From: Solidesulfovibrio aerotolerans
GTDB lineage: Bacteria > Desulfobacterota > Desulfovibrionia > Desulfovibrionales > Desulfovibrionaceae
Length of the DNA stretch: 64,000 nt
Reading direction: 5' to 3'
Assembly: GCF_009856865.1 (NCBI RefSeq)
Contig: NZ_WVUD01000011.1
Span: 42,426 to 106,425 of the forward strand
The notes below the pieces were generated by a model that did not search any database, was not told the DNA's origin, and was given only the letters and a program-made list of their open reading frames with translations. A program made the position numbers and the translations under genes. Position 1 is the stretch's first letter, and each line of letters opens with the position of its first letter. Of this stretch, positions 19,233-28,487 are shown piece by piece.

Positions 19233-21326
19233 ATGTCCCATTTTTTGTTTGAGATCGGATTTGAGGAAATGCCGGCCCGGTTCCTCGCGGGGCTGACCGA
19301 AGAGGTCAAGACCCTTTTTGCCGAAGCCCTGGCCCAGGCCAAGGTGACCTGCGGTCCGGTCGCCGCCTTTGCCACGCCGCGCCGGCTGGTGGTCAGCATC
19401 CCCGACATTGCGGCCAGCGCCCGCCAGGAAGAGGAAGTGGTCAGCGGTCCGCCCGAGCGGGTGGGCTACGACGCCGCCGGCAACCCGACCCCGGCCGCCA
19501 TCGGCTTTGCCAAGGGGCAGGGCTTAACCGTGGCCGACGTCTATGTCATGGAGACGGGCAAGGGCCGGTATCTGGCCCTGCGCAAAAATACCGGCGGGCA
19601 GGCCACCACCGAGCTGCTGCCCGGCATCTGTCTGGAGACGGTCAAGAAACTGTCATTCCCCAAACGCATGCGCTGGGGCAGCCGGGAGTTCGCTTTCGGC
19701 CGGCCGGTGCACTGGTTTGTGGCCCTCTATGATGACGCCGTGGTTTCCTTCGAGCTTGACGGCATCGTTTCCGGCCGCCACACCCGGGGCCAGCGCATCA
19801 TGGGCCCCGGCCCCTTTGAGGTGCCGACGGCGGCGGATTATTTCACCATCATCCGTGAGGCGGGCAAGGTCGTGCTCGATGCCCGGGAACGCGAGAGCAT
19901 TGTGCGGTCCCAGGCCGAAGCCCTGGCCAAGGAAGCCGGCGGCACGGCTGTGATCAATCCGGCGCTTTTGGCCGAAGTCACGGGCCTGACCGAGCATCCG
20001 GTGGTGCTCATGGGGCAGATTGATCCCAAGTTCCTGGAAGTCCCCCGGGAAGTGCTCATCACCAGCATGGAGAGCCATCAGAAGAGCTTTGCCGTGGAAG
20101 ACGGCAAAGGGGGCCTCCTGCCGGTGTTTTTAACCACCCTGGGCCTGATGCCGGGCGACGTCGAACTGGTGCGCCGGGGCTGGCAGCGGGTGCTGACAGC
20201 CCGCCTGGAAGACGCGCGGTTTTTCTGGGAAGCCGATCTGGCCACCGACCTTGAGACCTGGCAGAAAAAGCTTGAAAGCGTGGTCTTTCTGGCCGGCCTT
20301 GGCTCCATGCGCGACAAGTCCCGGCGGTTGGAACGGCTGTGCGGCCTTATTGCCGAGCAGGCCGGCAAGCCCGAGATCATGCTCGAAGCCTCCCAGGCCG
20401 GCGGTCTGGCCAAGGTGGATCTCGTCAGCGACATGGTGGGCGAATTCGCCGAGCTGCAGGGACGGATGGGCGGCATCTACGTGCGCCGCAAAGGCCAGTC
20501 AAAAACCGTTTCCCGGGCCATTGCCGAGCAGTATCTACCGGCTGGCCCGGACAGCCCGGTCCCGGCCAGTCTGGCCGGTGCCATCCTGTCCATCGCCGAC
20601 AAGGCCGACACCCTGGCCGGCTGCTTCGGCCTGGACATGGCCCCCACCGGTGCGGCCGACCCCTATGCCCTGCGCCGGGCGGCTCTTGGCATCTGCCGCA
20701 TCATCATTGAGCACGGTTTGCGCCTTGATCTCATGGAACTGCTGCAAGGGGCCATCGACGGGTACGGCGAGGTGAAGTTCAAGGTGGACCGCACCCATGG
20801 GCTGGCCAAGCTGCTGGACTTTTTCGGCCAGCGCCTCAAAGCCTATTTCACCGGCCAGGGCTATGACACCCTGGTGGTGGAAGCGGCCCTGGGCGCGTCG
20901 TACACCGACATCGCCGCACTGACCTCCCGGCTGGCCGCTTTGGCGACGTTTGCCGCCAAGCCGGATTTTGGCCAGGCGGTGTTGACGTTTAAGCGTGCCG
21001 CCAACATCATCCGCAAGCAGGGAGTCGGGGCCGGCGTGCCGCTGACCGGCACGATCAAGGCCGAGCTTCTGGCCGAGCCGGCGGAAAAAGAACTGGCAGC
21101 GGTGTGCACGGCGGTTTTCCCGCGTTTCGATGCCTTGTTTGCAGGCGGCGACTATGGGGCGGTGCTTGAACTGCTCTATGAATTGCGGCCGTCGGTGGAC
21201 GCCTTTTTTGATAACATCATGGTGATGTGCGACGACATGGATATGCGGCTTAATCGCCTCAATTTGCTCAAGTCGCTGGTGGACCGTCTGGGCCGGGTGG
21301 CGGATTTCGCTGCTTTGCAGGTCTAG
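19233..21326 (+). CDS. glyS: Glycyl-tRNA synthetase beta subunit
   Basis: A 697-aa GlyS, close to the usual ~690 aa. It starts MSHFLFEIGFEEMPARFL, the standard motif, and carries the HD-like and tRNA-binding DALR-like regions towards the C-terminus (DNIMVMCDDMDMRLNRLNLL). The beta subunit binds tRNA-Gly while GlyQ does the aminoacylation chemistry. It begins 12 nt after glyQ and is followed by rpsT. Confidence 0.97.
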   Translation: MSHFLFEIGFEEMPARFLAGLTEEVKTLFAEALAQAKVTCGPVAAFATPRRLVVSIPDIAASARQEEEVVSGPPERVGYDAAGNPTPAAIGFAKGQGLTVADVYVMETGKGRYLALRKNTGGQATTELLPGICLETVKKLSFPKRMRWGSREFAFGRPVHWFVALYDDAVVSFELDGIVSGRHTRGQRIMGPGPFEVPTAADYFTIIREAGKVVLDARERESIVRSQAEALAKEAGGTAVINPALLAEVTGLTEHPVVLMGQIDPKFLEVPREVLITSMESHQKSFAVEDGKGGLLPVFLTTLGLMPGDVELVRRGWQRVLTARLEDARFFWEADLATDLETWQKKLESVVFLAGLGSMRDKSRRLERLCGLIAEQAGKPEIMLEASQAGGLAKVDLVSDMVGEFAELQGRMGGIYVRRKGQSKTVSRAIAEQYLPAGPDSPVPASLAGAILSIADKADTLAGCFGLDMAPTGAADPYALRRAALGICRIIIEHGLRLDLMELLQGAIDGYGEVKFKVDRTHGLAKLLDFFGQRLKAYFTGQGYDTLVVEAALGASYTDIAALTSRLAALATFAAKPDFGQAVLTFKRAANIIRKQGVGAGVPLTGTIKAELLAEPAEKELAAVCTAVFPRFDALFAGGDYGAVLELLYELRPSVDAFFDNIMVMCDDMDMRLNRLNLLKSLVDRLGRVADFAALQV

Positions 21327-21342
21327 GAATTCAATAAACTGC

Positions 21343-21371
21343 TTGACAGGGTTGGGGCTTTGTTTTAGCTA
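21343..21371 (+). promoter_or_regulatory. Candidate promoter before rpsT
   Basis: A perfect TTGACA (21343-21348) is followed after 17 nt by the weak TAGCTA (21366-21371). The short inverted repeat AGGGTT/AACCCT (21348-21353 with 21371-21376) overlaps it. This fits a separate promoter for rpsT within the glyS-rpsT gap, but the -10 box is poor. Confidence 0.4.
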
Positions 21372-21408
21372 ACCCTGCTTCAGCGAACATTTCACGGAGG
21401 AACGATCC

Positions 21409-21678
21409 TTGGCCAATCATAAATCTGCCATCAAGCGGCACCGTCAAAGCCTTTTGGCCCGGGCTCGCAACCGGGCGGTCAAGACCCGCGTGCGTAACGT
21501 CATCAAGGCCGTGCGCGCCGCCCTGGTCGGCGGGGATGTCGCCGCTGCCGAAACGGCCCTGCTCACTGCCACCAAGGTTCTGGACAAGGCCGCCACCAAA
21601 AAGATCATTCACTGGAAGGCTGCGGCGCGGAACATCTCGCGCCTGACCACGGCCGTCAACAAGACCAAGACGGCCTAG
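21409..21678 (+). CDS. rpsT: 30S ribosomal protein S20
   Basis: An 89-aa S20 with the usual basic, helical sequence: [20 protein letters not shown] at the start and a Lys/Arg-rich middle. S20 binds 16S rRNA early in 30S assembly. The start codon is TTG at 21409, with ACGGAGGA about 9 nt upstream; no ATG gives the conserved N-terminus. A UUG start also occurs in E. coli rpsT, where it takes part in autogenous control, so similar control here is plausible. A strong terminator follows. Confidence 0.96.
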   Translation: MANHKSAIKRHRQSLLARARNRAVKTRVRNVIKAVRAALVGGDVAAAETALLTATKVLDKAATKKIIHWKAAARNISRLTTAVNKTKTA

Positions 21679-21701
21679 CTTTTCGGTTTCTTGGTTTTTC
21701 C

Positions 21702-21734
21702 AAAGCCCGCTGCGGTAGCCTGCAGCGGGCTTTT
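21702..21734 (+). terminator. Intrinsic terminator after rpsT
   Basis: A 12-bp stem (21702-21713 with 21722-21733, core AAGCCCGCTGC) with an 8-nt loop and a T run. It lies 23 nt after the rpsT stop and ends the glyQ-glyS-rpsT unit. Confidence 0.88.
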
Positions 21735-21796
21735 GGCCTTTTCGGCTCGGCGGCCGGTCCAGGCTTGGCTTCGCTTTGGCCTTGGTCTTGCCAGTT

Positions 21797-21827
21797 TTGA
21801 CATAGTGTGATAACTTGTTGGTATAAT
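21797..21827 (+). promoter_or_regulatory. Strong sigma-70 promoter with extended -10 box
   Basis: A perfect TTGACA (21797-21802) and perfect TATAAT (21822-21827) separated by 19 nt. The -10 is preceded by TGG, giving an extended TGN -10 element that tolerates long spacing. The sequence around it is AT-rich against a G+C-rich background. It would drive the PAS/sigma-54 activator gene at 21905 with a leader of about 70 nt. Confidence 0.7.
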
Positions 21828-21904
21828 ACAAAATTTATACGTCCACGGTCTGTCGTCCGGTCCGGGGCGGCTGGCCCCAGGGTGCGCGGGCTGGCGGGGA
21901 CGCC

Positions 21905-23281
21905 ATGGAATTTGAAAAACACCTCAAGGAAATCGTTAACACCATGAGCGAGGGGCTGCTCCTCGTCGGGGCCGATGGGCGTATTGCCATGGTCAACGAG
22001 GCCTTGACGCGTCTGACGGGCTATAGCCGTGAGGAATTGGTGGGCCGCTCCTGCCGGGTGCTGGACTGCGATGTATGCGAGCGGGAACGTGGGCTGGGCG
22101 GCGAGGCCTGGTGCCGGCTTTTCGCGGAAAAGACCACCCAGGCCAAGCACTGTATGATCCGGCGCAAAACCGGAGCCTATCTGCCGGTGCTCAAAAACCA
22201 GTCCCTGCTGCGCGATGCCGAGGGGCGGCCGCTTTTTGCGGTGGAGACGCTGACGGATCTGTCCGAAGTGGCAGGCCTTGACCGCAAAGTGGAAGCCCTT
22301 TCCCGGCTGCTGTCGGCCGAGGAGGGGTTTCACGGCATGATTGGAGCCTCGGTCGCCATGCGCCGGGTGTTTGATCTGCTGGAGCGGGCTGCGGCCAGCG
22401 AAGCCCCGGTGCTTTTGGTCGGCGAATCGGGCACGGGCAAGGAACTGGCTGCCCGGGCCGTGCATGAGCTGGGCCGGCGTCGGCTGGGGCCGTTTGTCCC
22501 GTTTAACTGCGCCGCCTTTTCCGAGGCCCTGCTGGAAAGCGAACTGTTCGGCCACGCCAAGGGGGCCTTTACCGGAGCCCACCGCCATCGACAGGGCCGG
22601 TTCGAGGCGGCTGACGGCGGGGATATCTTTTTAGACGAAATCGGCGACGCGCCGGCCTCGATCCAGGTCAAGCTGTTGCGCGTTCTGGAAACCAAGAGCT
22701 TTGAGCGGGTGGGCGAAACGCGTTCGATGCGCGCGGATGTGCGCGTCATTGCGGCCACCAATCGCGACTTGGCCACCCTTGCGGCCCAGGGGCGGTTTCG
22801 GGAAGACCTTTTTTTCCGCATAAACGTCATCCCCATTGAATTGCCGCCCCTGCGTGCCCGTCTGGAAGACCTGCCCCCCCTGGCCGAATATTTCCTGCGG
22901 CGTCTGGCCGGACAGGCCGGCCGGGCCGTGCCGTCCATCGATCCGCAGGCCATGCGCATCCTGTTGGCCCATCCCTGGCCCGGCAATGTGCGCGAACTCA
23001 AAAGCGCCCTGGAATACGCCTTTGTCGTCACCGACGCTGGCCCGGTGGAGCCGCGGCATCTGCCACCGGCCTTGCTCGGACGCGCCGCTGCGGCCGTCCT
23101 GCAGGACGTCTGCCGGCCGCTGACCCCGCGCGAGGCCGGGCGGACCGAACTGGTCGAGGCCTTGCGCCAGACCGGCGGCAATCAGAGCGAAGCAGCCCGG
23201 TTGCTGGGCGTCAGCCGCGGCACAGTGCTGAACCGTATGCGGCGCTATGGAGTGGATTCCAAACATGTTCTCAACTATTAG
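21905..23281 (+). CDS. PAS-domain sigma-54-dependent transcription activator
   Basis: A 458-aa bacterial enhancer-binding protein without a receiver domain. Residues ~1-120 are a PAS sensor that includes cysteines (CRVLDCDVC). The AAA+ domain has Walker A GESGTGKE (about 173), the sigma-54 contact loop GAFTGA (about 220), and DEIGDAP as Walker B. A Fis-type HTH ends the protein ([20 protein letters not shown]). It opens sigma-54 promoters in response to a PAS-sensed signal; the target is unknown. It has its own strong promoter and overlaps the glutaminyl cyclotransferase start by 17 nt. Confidence 0.93.
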   Translation: MEFEKHLKEIVNTMSEGLLLVGADGRIAMVNEALTRLTGYSREELVGRSCRVLDCDVCERERGLGGEAWCRLFAEKTTQAKHCMIRRKTGAYLPVLKNQSLLRDAEGRPLFAVETLTDLSEVAGLDRKVEALSRLLSAEEGFHGMIGASVAMRRVFDLLERAAASEAPVLLVGESGTGKELAARAVHELGRRRLGPFVPFNCAAFSEALLESELFGHAKGAFTGAHRHRQGRFEAADGGDIFLDEIGDAPASIQVKLLRVLETKSFERVGETRSMRADVRVIAATNRDLATLAAQGRFREDLFFRINVIPIELPPLRARLEDLPPLAEYFLRRLAGQAGRAVPSIDPQAMRILLAHPWPGNVRELKSALEYAFVVTDAGPVEPRHLPPALLGRAAAAVLQDVCRPLTPREAGRTELVEALRQTGGNQSEAARLLGVSRGTVLNRMRRYGVDSKHVLNY

Positions 23282-24071
23282 CCATCCCCTGGCCACAGCC
23301 CTGGCCGTGGCACTGCTGCTTGTCCTTCCCCTTGGCTCCCGGGCCTTGGCCGCCGCCCCGGTGTTGCCAGCAGTCATCAAGGCCCGCTTGCCCCATGATC
23401 CGGCGGCCTTCACCCAGGGGCTGCTCTATCATGACGGCGCGTTGTATGAGAGCACGGGCCTGTACGGCCAATCCAGCCTGCGCCGCATTGATGCGGCCAC
23501 CGGCAAGATTGTCGCCCGACGCAGTCTGCCGGCGTCGGTCTTTGGCGAAGGACTGGTTCTTTTAAACGGCCTGTTTTACCAACTGACCTGGCGCGAGGGG
23601 CGGGTGCTCACCGCCAATCCGGCCGATCTTTCGCCGGTCGGGGAGTTGCCCCTGCCCACGGAAGGCTGGGGTGTGTGCGCCCTGGATGGCAAGCTCGTGG
23701 TCAGCGACGGTTCCGACACGCTGACTTTTTACGATCCCACCGCCATGACCGCCGTTGGCTCCATCGCTGTAACCGATGCCGGTACACCCGTGACCAGACT
23801 CAACGAACTGGAACTGGTGGCCGGTCGCATCTGGGCCAATGTCTGGGGCGAAACGCGCATTGCGGTCATTGATCCGGCCAGCGGGCGGGTGGTGGCCTGG
23901 GTGGATTGTTCGGGGCTGCGGCCCGGCGGCGTTGCGGCCAAACTGGAGATGGTTTTAAATGGCATTGCCTCTGATCCGGCCACGGGCCGGGTCTGGGTGA
24001 CGGGCAAACACTGGTCCGAGATTTTTGAAATTACGACGCCAGGGCTGCCCACAGGCGGTGTGCGGCCCTGA
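23265..24071 (+). CDS. Glutaminyl-peptide cyclotransferase, exported
   Basis: A 268-aa protein of the plant/bacterial glutamine cyclotransferase family (COG3823-like). It forms N-terminal pyroglutamate on peptides and folds as a five-bladed propeller. Landmarks are [37 protein letters not shown] and [19 protein letters not shown] signal peptide ending in ALAAA puts it in the periplasm. I chose ATG 23265 over the upstream in-frame ATG at 23247 because it gives a normal signal peptide. It overlaps the end of the activator gene, so the two are translationally linked. Confidence 0.87.
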   Translation: MFSTISHPLATALAVALLLVLPLGSRALAAAPVLPAVIKARLPHDPAAFTQGLLYHDGALYESTGLYGQSSLRRIDAATGKIVARRSLPASVFGEGLVLLNGLFYQLTWREGRVLTANPADLSPVGELPLPTEGWGVCALDGKLVVSDGSDTLTFYDPTAMTAVGSIAVTDAGTPVTRLNELELVAGRIWANVWGETRIAVIDPASGRVVAWVDCSGLRPGGVAAKLEMVLNGIASDPATGRVWVTGKHWSEIFEITTPGLPTGGVRP

Positions 24072-24235
24072 TGTCGCCAGCAGCAGCAAGCGCTGCTGTG
24101 TGTTGTGAATACAGAGTATCCTAGCAAACCGATGGCGTCTGCGCCGGCCACGCGCCAGGATCGAACGCGGCCCGGAGCCGATCCCCGGCGGTCTGTCCGG
24201 GGGACATGTTTTATGCAAAGGACAAGGGTCGAGGC

Positions 24236-24511
24236 ATGCAGGAAGCAACGCAACGCCCCCGGGCAGGCAGTATGAAGCAGAAATGCAGGATGTGTCGGTA
24301 TTGGAAAGGCCCCATTCCCCCGGAGGACCGCTATTGTCCGCCCGAGGAGATGCAGGGCGGGGAATGGGGCTATTGCAAGCGCTATGCGCCGGCTCCGGCC
24401 ACAGCCCCTGTGGAGCAGGCCCGGGGCAAGACCTATGTGGCGGTATGGGCGGAAACCCAGGCCGAGGATTTGTGCGGGGAGTTCGTGCTCATCCCCCTGC
24501 ACCGCGAATAG
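24236..24511 (+). CDS. Small Cys-rich protein of unknown function
   Basis: A ~91-aa protein with a cysteine cluster, CRMCRYWKG, then RYCPPEEM and GYCKRYAP, which looks like a small metal-binding (zinc or Fe-S) knot. The C-terminal part, VAVWAETQAEDLCGEF, has one more Cys. I do not recognise a named family. The start is uncertain: ATGs at 24206, 24236 and 24272 are all in frame and none has a clean ribosome site; the Cys region begins just after 24272. Downstream is a hairpin repeat shared with 36952-37005. Confidence 0.6.
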   Translation: MQEATQRPRAGSMKQKCRMCRYWKGPIPPEDRYCPPEEMQGGEWGYCKRYAPAPATAPVEQARGKTYVAVWAETQAEDLCGEFVLIPLHRE

Positions 24512-24547
24512 GGGCACGGATGGGAATATGCCTTTGGCGGCCGGGGG

Positions 24548-24606
24548 GAAGGCAGAAGATGAAGATGCCTCCGGCGGCCGGGGGGATGATCCCCCCGGAC
24601 CCCTGC
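24548..24606. repeat. Dispersed hairpin repeat, copy 1
   Basis: The copy starts GAAGGCAGAAGATG, continues TGCCTCCGGCGG, and holds a 9-bp hairpin (24578-24586 with 24590-24598) with loop TGA, followed by GGACCCC. The same order recurs at 36952-37005. Two stem pairs differ between copies and both are compensated. It lies between the Cys-rich gene and lgt. The gap 24512-24664 otherwise holds nothing I can name. Confidence 0.75.
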
Positions 24607-24664
24607 AATTGGAGAAGTTATTAAGGGGTTCGCGACGCGGGTTGGCAATTCGGAGGATGCGCGG

Positions 24665-25459
24665 CTAGCCGGCTTGCGCCCGCGGCCCGGGGCGCAGAAG
24701 GAGCCACAGGCCAAAGGCAATGACCGGCAGACTGAGCAGTTGGCCCATGGTCAGCCAGCCAAAGGCCAGATAGCCGAGCTGGGGATCGGGCAGGCGCACA
24801 AATTCCAGGGCAAAGCGGAAGGTGCCGTAACACACCGAGAAAACGCCGCTGACAGCCCCGGCCTTGTGTTTTTTGGCCGAATAGAGCCAGACGATGACGA
24901 ACAGGGCCAGGCCCTCAAGTCCGGCTTCGTAGAGCTGGGAGGGATGCCGGGGGATGCCGCCGGCCCGGGGGTCGGGAAAGACCACCCCCCAGGGCAGGTC
25001 CGTTGCCTTGCCCCACAGTTCGCCATTGATGAAATTGCCGATGCGGCCGGCGAAAATGCCGAACGGGGCCAGGGGGGCGGTAAAATCCGCCACGCCCCAA
25101 AAGCCCTTGCCGGTCTTTTTCCCCCACAGCCACACCGCCGCCAGCACGCCCACAAAGCCGCCATGAAACGACATGCCGCCCTGCCAGACCATAAAGAGCG
25201 ACAGCGGATTGGCGATAAGCGCCGGCAGATCGTAAAAGAGCATATACCCCACCCGCCCGCCGACCACCACGCCAAGCACCAGATAGGTGATCAGATCATC
25301 GACCTCAAGGCCGGTCCAGCCGGACCCCGGGCGCGTGGCACGCCAGCGGCCCAGGAGCCAGGCCACGGCAAAGCCGATGAGATACATAAGGCCATACCAG
25401 CGGACAGCCAGCGGGCCGAGATTGACGGCCACGGGATCGAATTGGGGATGGATGAGCAT
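24665..25459 (-). CDS. lgt: Prolipoprotein diacylglyceryl transferase
   Basis: A 264-aa integral membrane enzyme with about seven hydrophobic segments. The signature [13 protein letters not shown] and the block MSFHGGFVG are diagnostic for Lgt. It transfers diacylglycerol from phosphatidylglycerol to the lipobox Cys of prolipoproteins, such as the lipoprotein at 12938-14686. It is the last gene of the minus-strand run panB, receiver-TPR, lgt, beginning 36 nt after the TPR gene. Its own ribosome site is weak, which suggests coupling. Confidence 0.95.
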   Translation of the reverse strand: MLIHPQFDPVAVNLGPLAVRWYGLMYLIGFAVAWLLGRWRATRPGSGWTGLEVDDLITYLVLGVVVGGRVGYMLFYDLPALIANPLSLFMVWQGGMSFHGGFVGVLAAVWLWGKKTGKGFWGVADFTAPLAPFGIFAGRIGNFINGELWGKATDLPWGVVFPDPRAGGIPRHPSQLYEAGLEGLALFVIVWLYSAKKHKAGAVSGVFSVCYGTFRFALEFVRLPDPQLGYLAFGWLTMGQLLSLPVIAFGLWLLLRPGPRAQAG

Positions 25460-25495
25460 AAGGGTGGGGTGGCGGCTCCGGTTTGGGCGCGTGGG

Positions 25496-26839
25496 TCAGC
25501 GGCCGCCGCCCATCTCCATGAGCAGGGCTTTGGCCTTTTCATAGCCGGGATTGAGTTCCAGCGCTTTTTTGAGAAAGGCAACAGCCGGGTCTTTTTTGCC
25601 GTAGCGACGATAGACCGTGGCGATGTTGTAGCAGACCGCTTCGCCGTTTTTCCACAGGTCGGCATTGAGCGACAAGGCCCGCTCGACGTACTGATAGGCT
25701 TCAATGTATTGGCGGCCTTCGGTGAAGGCCATGGAAATGTTGTAGTACAGGCCCGGATCGTCGGGTGAGATTTTTAGCGCCTTGCGGTACTCGGAGATGG
25801 CGTCCTGCCATTTTCCCTGGCGGCGCAGCATCAGTCCCAGGCGGTTAAACGTCTCGATGTCGGAGCGGTCGAGCATGTTTTTGCGGGTATTAAGCGATTG
25901 ACGCAGATACTGCTCGGACAGTTCCGGGGCAGACTCCATGCAGCGGGCGGCAATGGTCTGGGTGATGCGGCTGACGGTATCGAGGGCTTCCTTGGTGGCT
26001 ATGCGCACCGCCATGTCAAAGGCGGCCTTGGCCTTTTCGGTATCGCCGAGCTTGATGTAGCCTGTGCCGAGATCCACCTTGCGGTCAACGTTTAGGGGCG
26101 AAAGTTTGTCCAGGCGTTCCAGGAACCGGATCTCCTCGGTGGTGTTGCCTTCCTCGCGGTGCAGTTCGGCAATCTTTTTCAAAGGATCGAGAAAGAGCCG
26201 GGCACCCTTTTCGGCTTGGGTGTAGGCCCGCAGTGCTTCGTCCTTTTTGCCCATGGCCCGCAGGGCGTCGCCCATGAGCAAAAGGCCTGACGGACTATTG
26301 GATTTTATATCCAGCACCTGTTTGGCGAGCTTGGCCGCTTCCAGGGCGTCGCCCATCTCCAGGCATTGGCGGCCCTTGTCCATGAATTCGCCGATCTGGC
26401 CCCGGGGTTTGACCGTAAAGGCGATTTTTTCCACCAGGGTGTCGGCGGAGATGGGTTTGGTGATGATGTTGTCCGCGCCGAGTTCGTGCAAAAGCACAAG
26501 CTTGTCGCGTTCGACTTCGGTGGTCAGGACCACGACGAAAAGGTCGCTGGCGAAGTCGTTTTTCAGATACCGAATGACGTCGGAGGTATTGCGGCCGTTC
26601 AGCTCGCGTTCGATGAAAACGAGGATTTTGTGATTTTTGGACCGCAGTTGCTTAATCTGTTTGGGTAATTGTTCAGTAGTGGCGACATTATGGACGCATT
26701 CGTCTTTGACGCTCAGATGACGAAGCAGGGTGCCGCGAAGATTTTTATTGAACAGGGGATCGGTGCTGACCACCAGGAACACGCCGTTTTGCTGGGCAAC
26801 ATATTCCCGGACATCGTCATCATACTGCTTGTTTTTCAT
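25496..26839 (-). CDS. Receiver-like domain plus TPR protein
   Basis: A 447-aa protein. Residues ~15-140 look like a CheY-type receiver (VVSTDPLFNKNLRGTL, KILVFIERELNG, GADNIITKPIS). The phospho-acceptor Asp position appears to be Glu (FIERELNG), while the Thr-Lys-Pro switch is kept, so it may not be phosphorylated normally. Residues ~165-445 are TPR repeats (QVLDIKSNSPSGLLLMGDAL, DPGLYYNISMAFTEGRQYIE and others), suggesting protein-protein interaction. It lies 40 nt after panB and 36 nt before lgt. The partner is unknown. Confidence 0.8.
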   Translation of the reverse strand: MKNKQYDDDVREYVAQQNGVFLVVSTDPLFNKNLRGTLLRHLSVKDECVHNVATTEQLPKQIKQLRSKNHKILVFIERELNGRNTSDVIRYLKNDFASDLFVVVLTTEVERDKLVLLHELGADNIITKPISADTLVEKIAFTVKPRGQIGEFMDKGRQCLEMGDALEAAKLAKQVLDIKSNSPSGLLLMGDALRAMGKKDEALRAYTQAEKGARLFLDPLKKIAELHREEGNTTEEIRFLERLDKLSPLNVDRKVDLGTGYIKLGDTEKAKAAFDMAVRIATKEALDTVSRITQTIAARCMESAPELSEQYLRQSLNTRKNMLDRSDIETFNRLGLMLRRQGKWQDAISEYRKALKISPDDPGLYYNISMAFTEGRQYIEAYQYVERALSLNADLWKNGEAVCYNIATVYRRYGKKDPAVAFLKKALELNPGYEKAKALLMEMGGGR

Positions 26840-26879
26840 GTACTGCTCATAGTCGGAGGCCGTCGCGACGGGCCGCGGG

Positions 26880-27758
26880 TCAGGGCTTAGCTGGCGTCTG
26901 GTTTGCCGTCGCCCCGGTCTGATCGAGCTGGGCCGCGAATGCGGCCTGCGCCTGGGGGGCCATGGGAAAGCTGTGCTCCGGCCCGGGAAAGTCCGAACTC
27001 CTAACCGCCTCGACGTAGTCCGTCAATGCCGCTACGGCCTGTTCGCCAAGGGCGGCGAACTGTTTGACGAAACGCGGGCGCAGCCGGTCGTAGAGGCCAA
27101 GGACGTCGTGAAAGACCAGCACCTGACCGTCGCAGTCCGGTCCGGCACCGATGCCGATGGTGGGTACGGTGAGCGCCCGGGTCACGGCCGCTGCCACCGG
27201 GGCCGGGATGCACTCCAGCACGATGGCGAAGCAGCCGGCTTCGGCCAGGGCCTTTGCGTCGGCCAGTAATGCGACCGCCGCATCAGCGGTTTTGGACTGC
27301 ACCTTAAAGCCGCCCAGGGCAGCCACATGCTGCGGTGTCAGCCCCACATGGCCGAGCACCGGGATGCCGGCGGCCGTCATGGCCCGGACCTGGGGCACCA
27401 CGGCCTGCCCTCCTTCGAGCTTGACCGCGCCGGCCCGGCCTTCCTTTAAAAAACGCCCGGCATTGGCCACGGCCGTTTCGACAGAAACCTGATAGGACAA
27501 AAACGGCATGTCCGCCACCACCAGGGCGTTTTGGGAACCCCGGGCCACGGCCCGGACATGGTGGAGCATTTCGTCCATGGTCACGGACAGGGTGTCGTCG
27601 TGGCCCAAAACCACCATGGCCAGGGAGTCGCCCACGAGCAGCACCTCGATGCCGGCCGCTTCGGCCAGCCGGGCCGAGGTGAAATCATAGGCGGCCAGCA
27701 TGGCGATTTTGCGCGTTCCCTTGGCAGCCGTCACGTCCGGGGCGGTCATTCTTGGCAT
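26880..27758 (-). CDS. panB: 3-methyl-2-oxobutanoate hydroxymethyltransferase
   Basis: A 292-aa PanB. It adds a hydroxymethyl group from 5,10-methylene-THF to 2-oxoisovalerate, the first committed step to pantothenate and CoA. Landmarks are MLAAYDFTSARLAEAAGIEV, VGDSLAMVVLGHDDTLSVTM, the substrate loop GHVGLTPQ and the GIGAGPDCDGQVLV block. It is slightly longer than E. coli PanB (264 aa) because of a C-terminal extension. It heads a minus-strand run with the receiver-TPR gene and lgt, and is divergent from trmH with a 56-nt gap. Confidence 0.96.
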   Translation of the reverse strand: MPRMTAPDVTAAKGTRKIAMLAAYDFTSARLAEAAGIEVLLVGDSLAMVVLGHDDTLSVTMDEMLHHVRAVARGSQNALVVADMPFLSYQVSVETAVANAGRFLKEGRAGAVKLEGGQAVVPQVRAMTAAGIPVLGHVGLTPQHVAALGGFKVQSKTADAAVALLADAKALAEAGCFAIVLECIPAPVAAAVTRALTVPTIGIGAGPDCDGQVLVFHDVLGLYDRLRPRFVKQFAALGEQAVAALTDYVEAVRSSDFPGPEHSFPMAPQAQAAFAAQLDQTGATANQTPAKP

Positions 27759-27814
27759 GCTTGCCTCTCCTTGGTTCTTGCGCCGCAGCGCGTATTGGCC
27801 TATGTGCCACGGCC

Positions 27815-28405
27815 ATGCAAGCCTGCATCACCGAGCGCCGGGCAAAGCGCATTGAAGAAGTCCTGGCCAGACGGCAGACCGATCTGACCCTGGTTGTAAA
27901 CAACATTCATGATCCCCACAACGTGTCGGCCATTTTACGAAGCTGCGACGCGTTTGGCATTCACCGCGTCCATTTGCTCTATACCGACACGGCCTTTCCG
28001 GCCCTGGGCAAGAAATCGTCGGGGTCGGCCAAAAAGTGGGTGGAAACCGTGCGTCACCGGGATGCGGCCTCGTTGGCCGCCACGCTCAAAGCCCAGGGCT
28101 ACGCCCTTTTGGCCACGAGCTTTTCCGAAACGGCAAAACCCCTGGCCCATTGGGATCTGACCGCCAAGACGGCGATCATCCTTGGCAATGAGCATCGGGG
28201 CGTGGATGAGAATCTGGCGCCCCACGTCGACGGGGCGTTGTATATCCCCATGATGGGCATGGTGCAAAGCCTCAATGTGTCGGTGGCCGCTGCAGTCATC
28301 CTTTATGAAGGCTTTCGCCAGCTTGACGCCGCCGGCCGCTATGGCACCCCGAGCCTGCCTCCCGAGGAACTGGCCCGGCTGGGCAAGCTCTGGTCCAGCA
28401 AATAG
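27815..28405 (+). CDS. SpoU/TrmH-family RNA 2'-O-methyltransferase
   Basis: A 196-aa SPOUT methyltransferase. The three family motifs are visible: NNIHDPHNVSAILRSCDAFG, AIILGNEHRGVDEN, and IPMMGMVQSLNVSVAAAV. The likely reaction is 2'-O-methylation of G18 in tRNA (TrmH), by length and motif spacing, although rRNA targets are possible. I chose ATG 27815; the open frame extends to 27752, which would overlap the panB start. It is convergent with the hybrid kinase gene. Confidence 0.88.
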   Translation: MQACITERRAKRIEEVLARRQTDLTLVVNNIHDPHNVSAILRSCDAFGIHRVHLLYTDTAFPALGKKSSGSAKKWVETVRHRDAASLAATLKAQGYALLATSFSETAKPLAHWDLTAKTAIILGNEHRGVDENLAPHVDGALYIPMMGMVQSLNVSVAAAVILYEGFRQLDAAGRYGTPSLPPEELARLGKLWSSK

Positions 28406-28487
28406 CCCGGCCGGGGTGCCTTTCGTTGCGGTCCGGCCCAGGCCCCGCCGCGTGCCTGCGGGCCCGGCCGGGGTGGGCGCGTTTCAT

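Noticed and set aside
28405..28475. 14-nt direct repeat GCCCGGCCGGGGTG between trmH and the hybrid kinase
   Set aside because: It is two copies 57 bp apart with a G+C-rich palindromic core; such short G+C repeats are expected by chance in this composition and no T run makes it a terminator.
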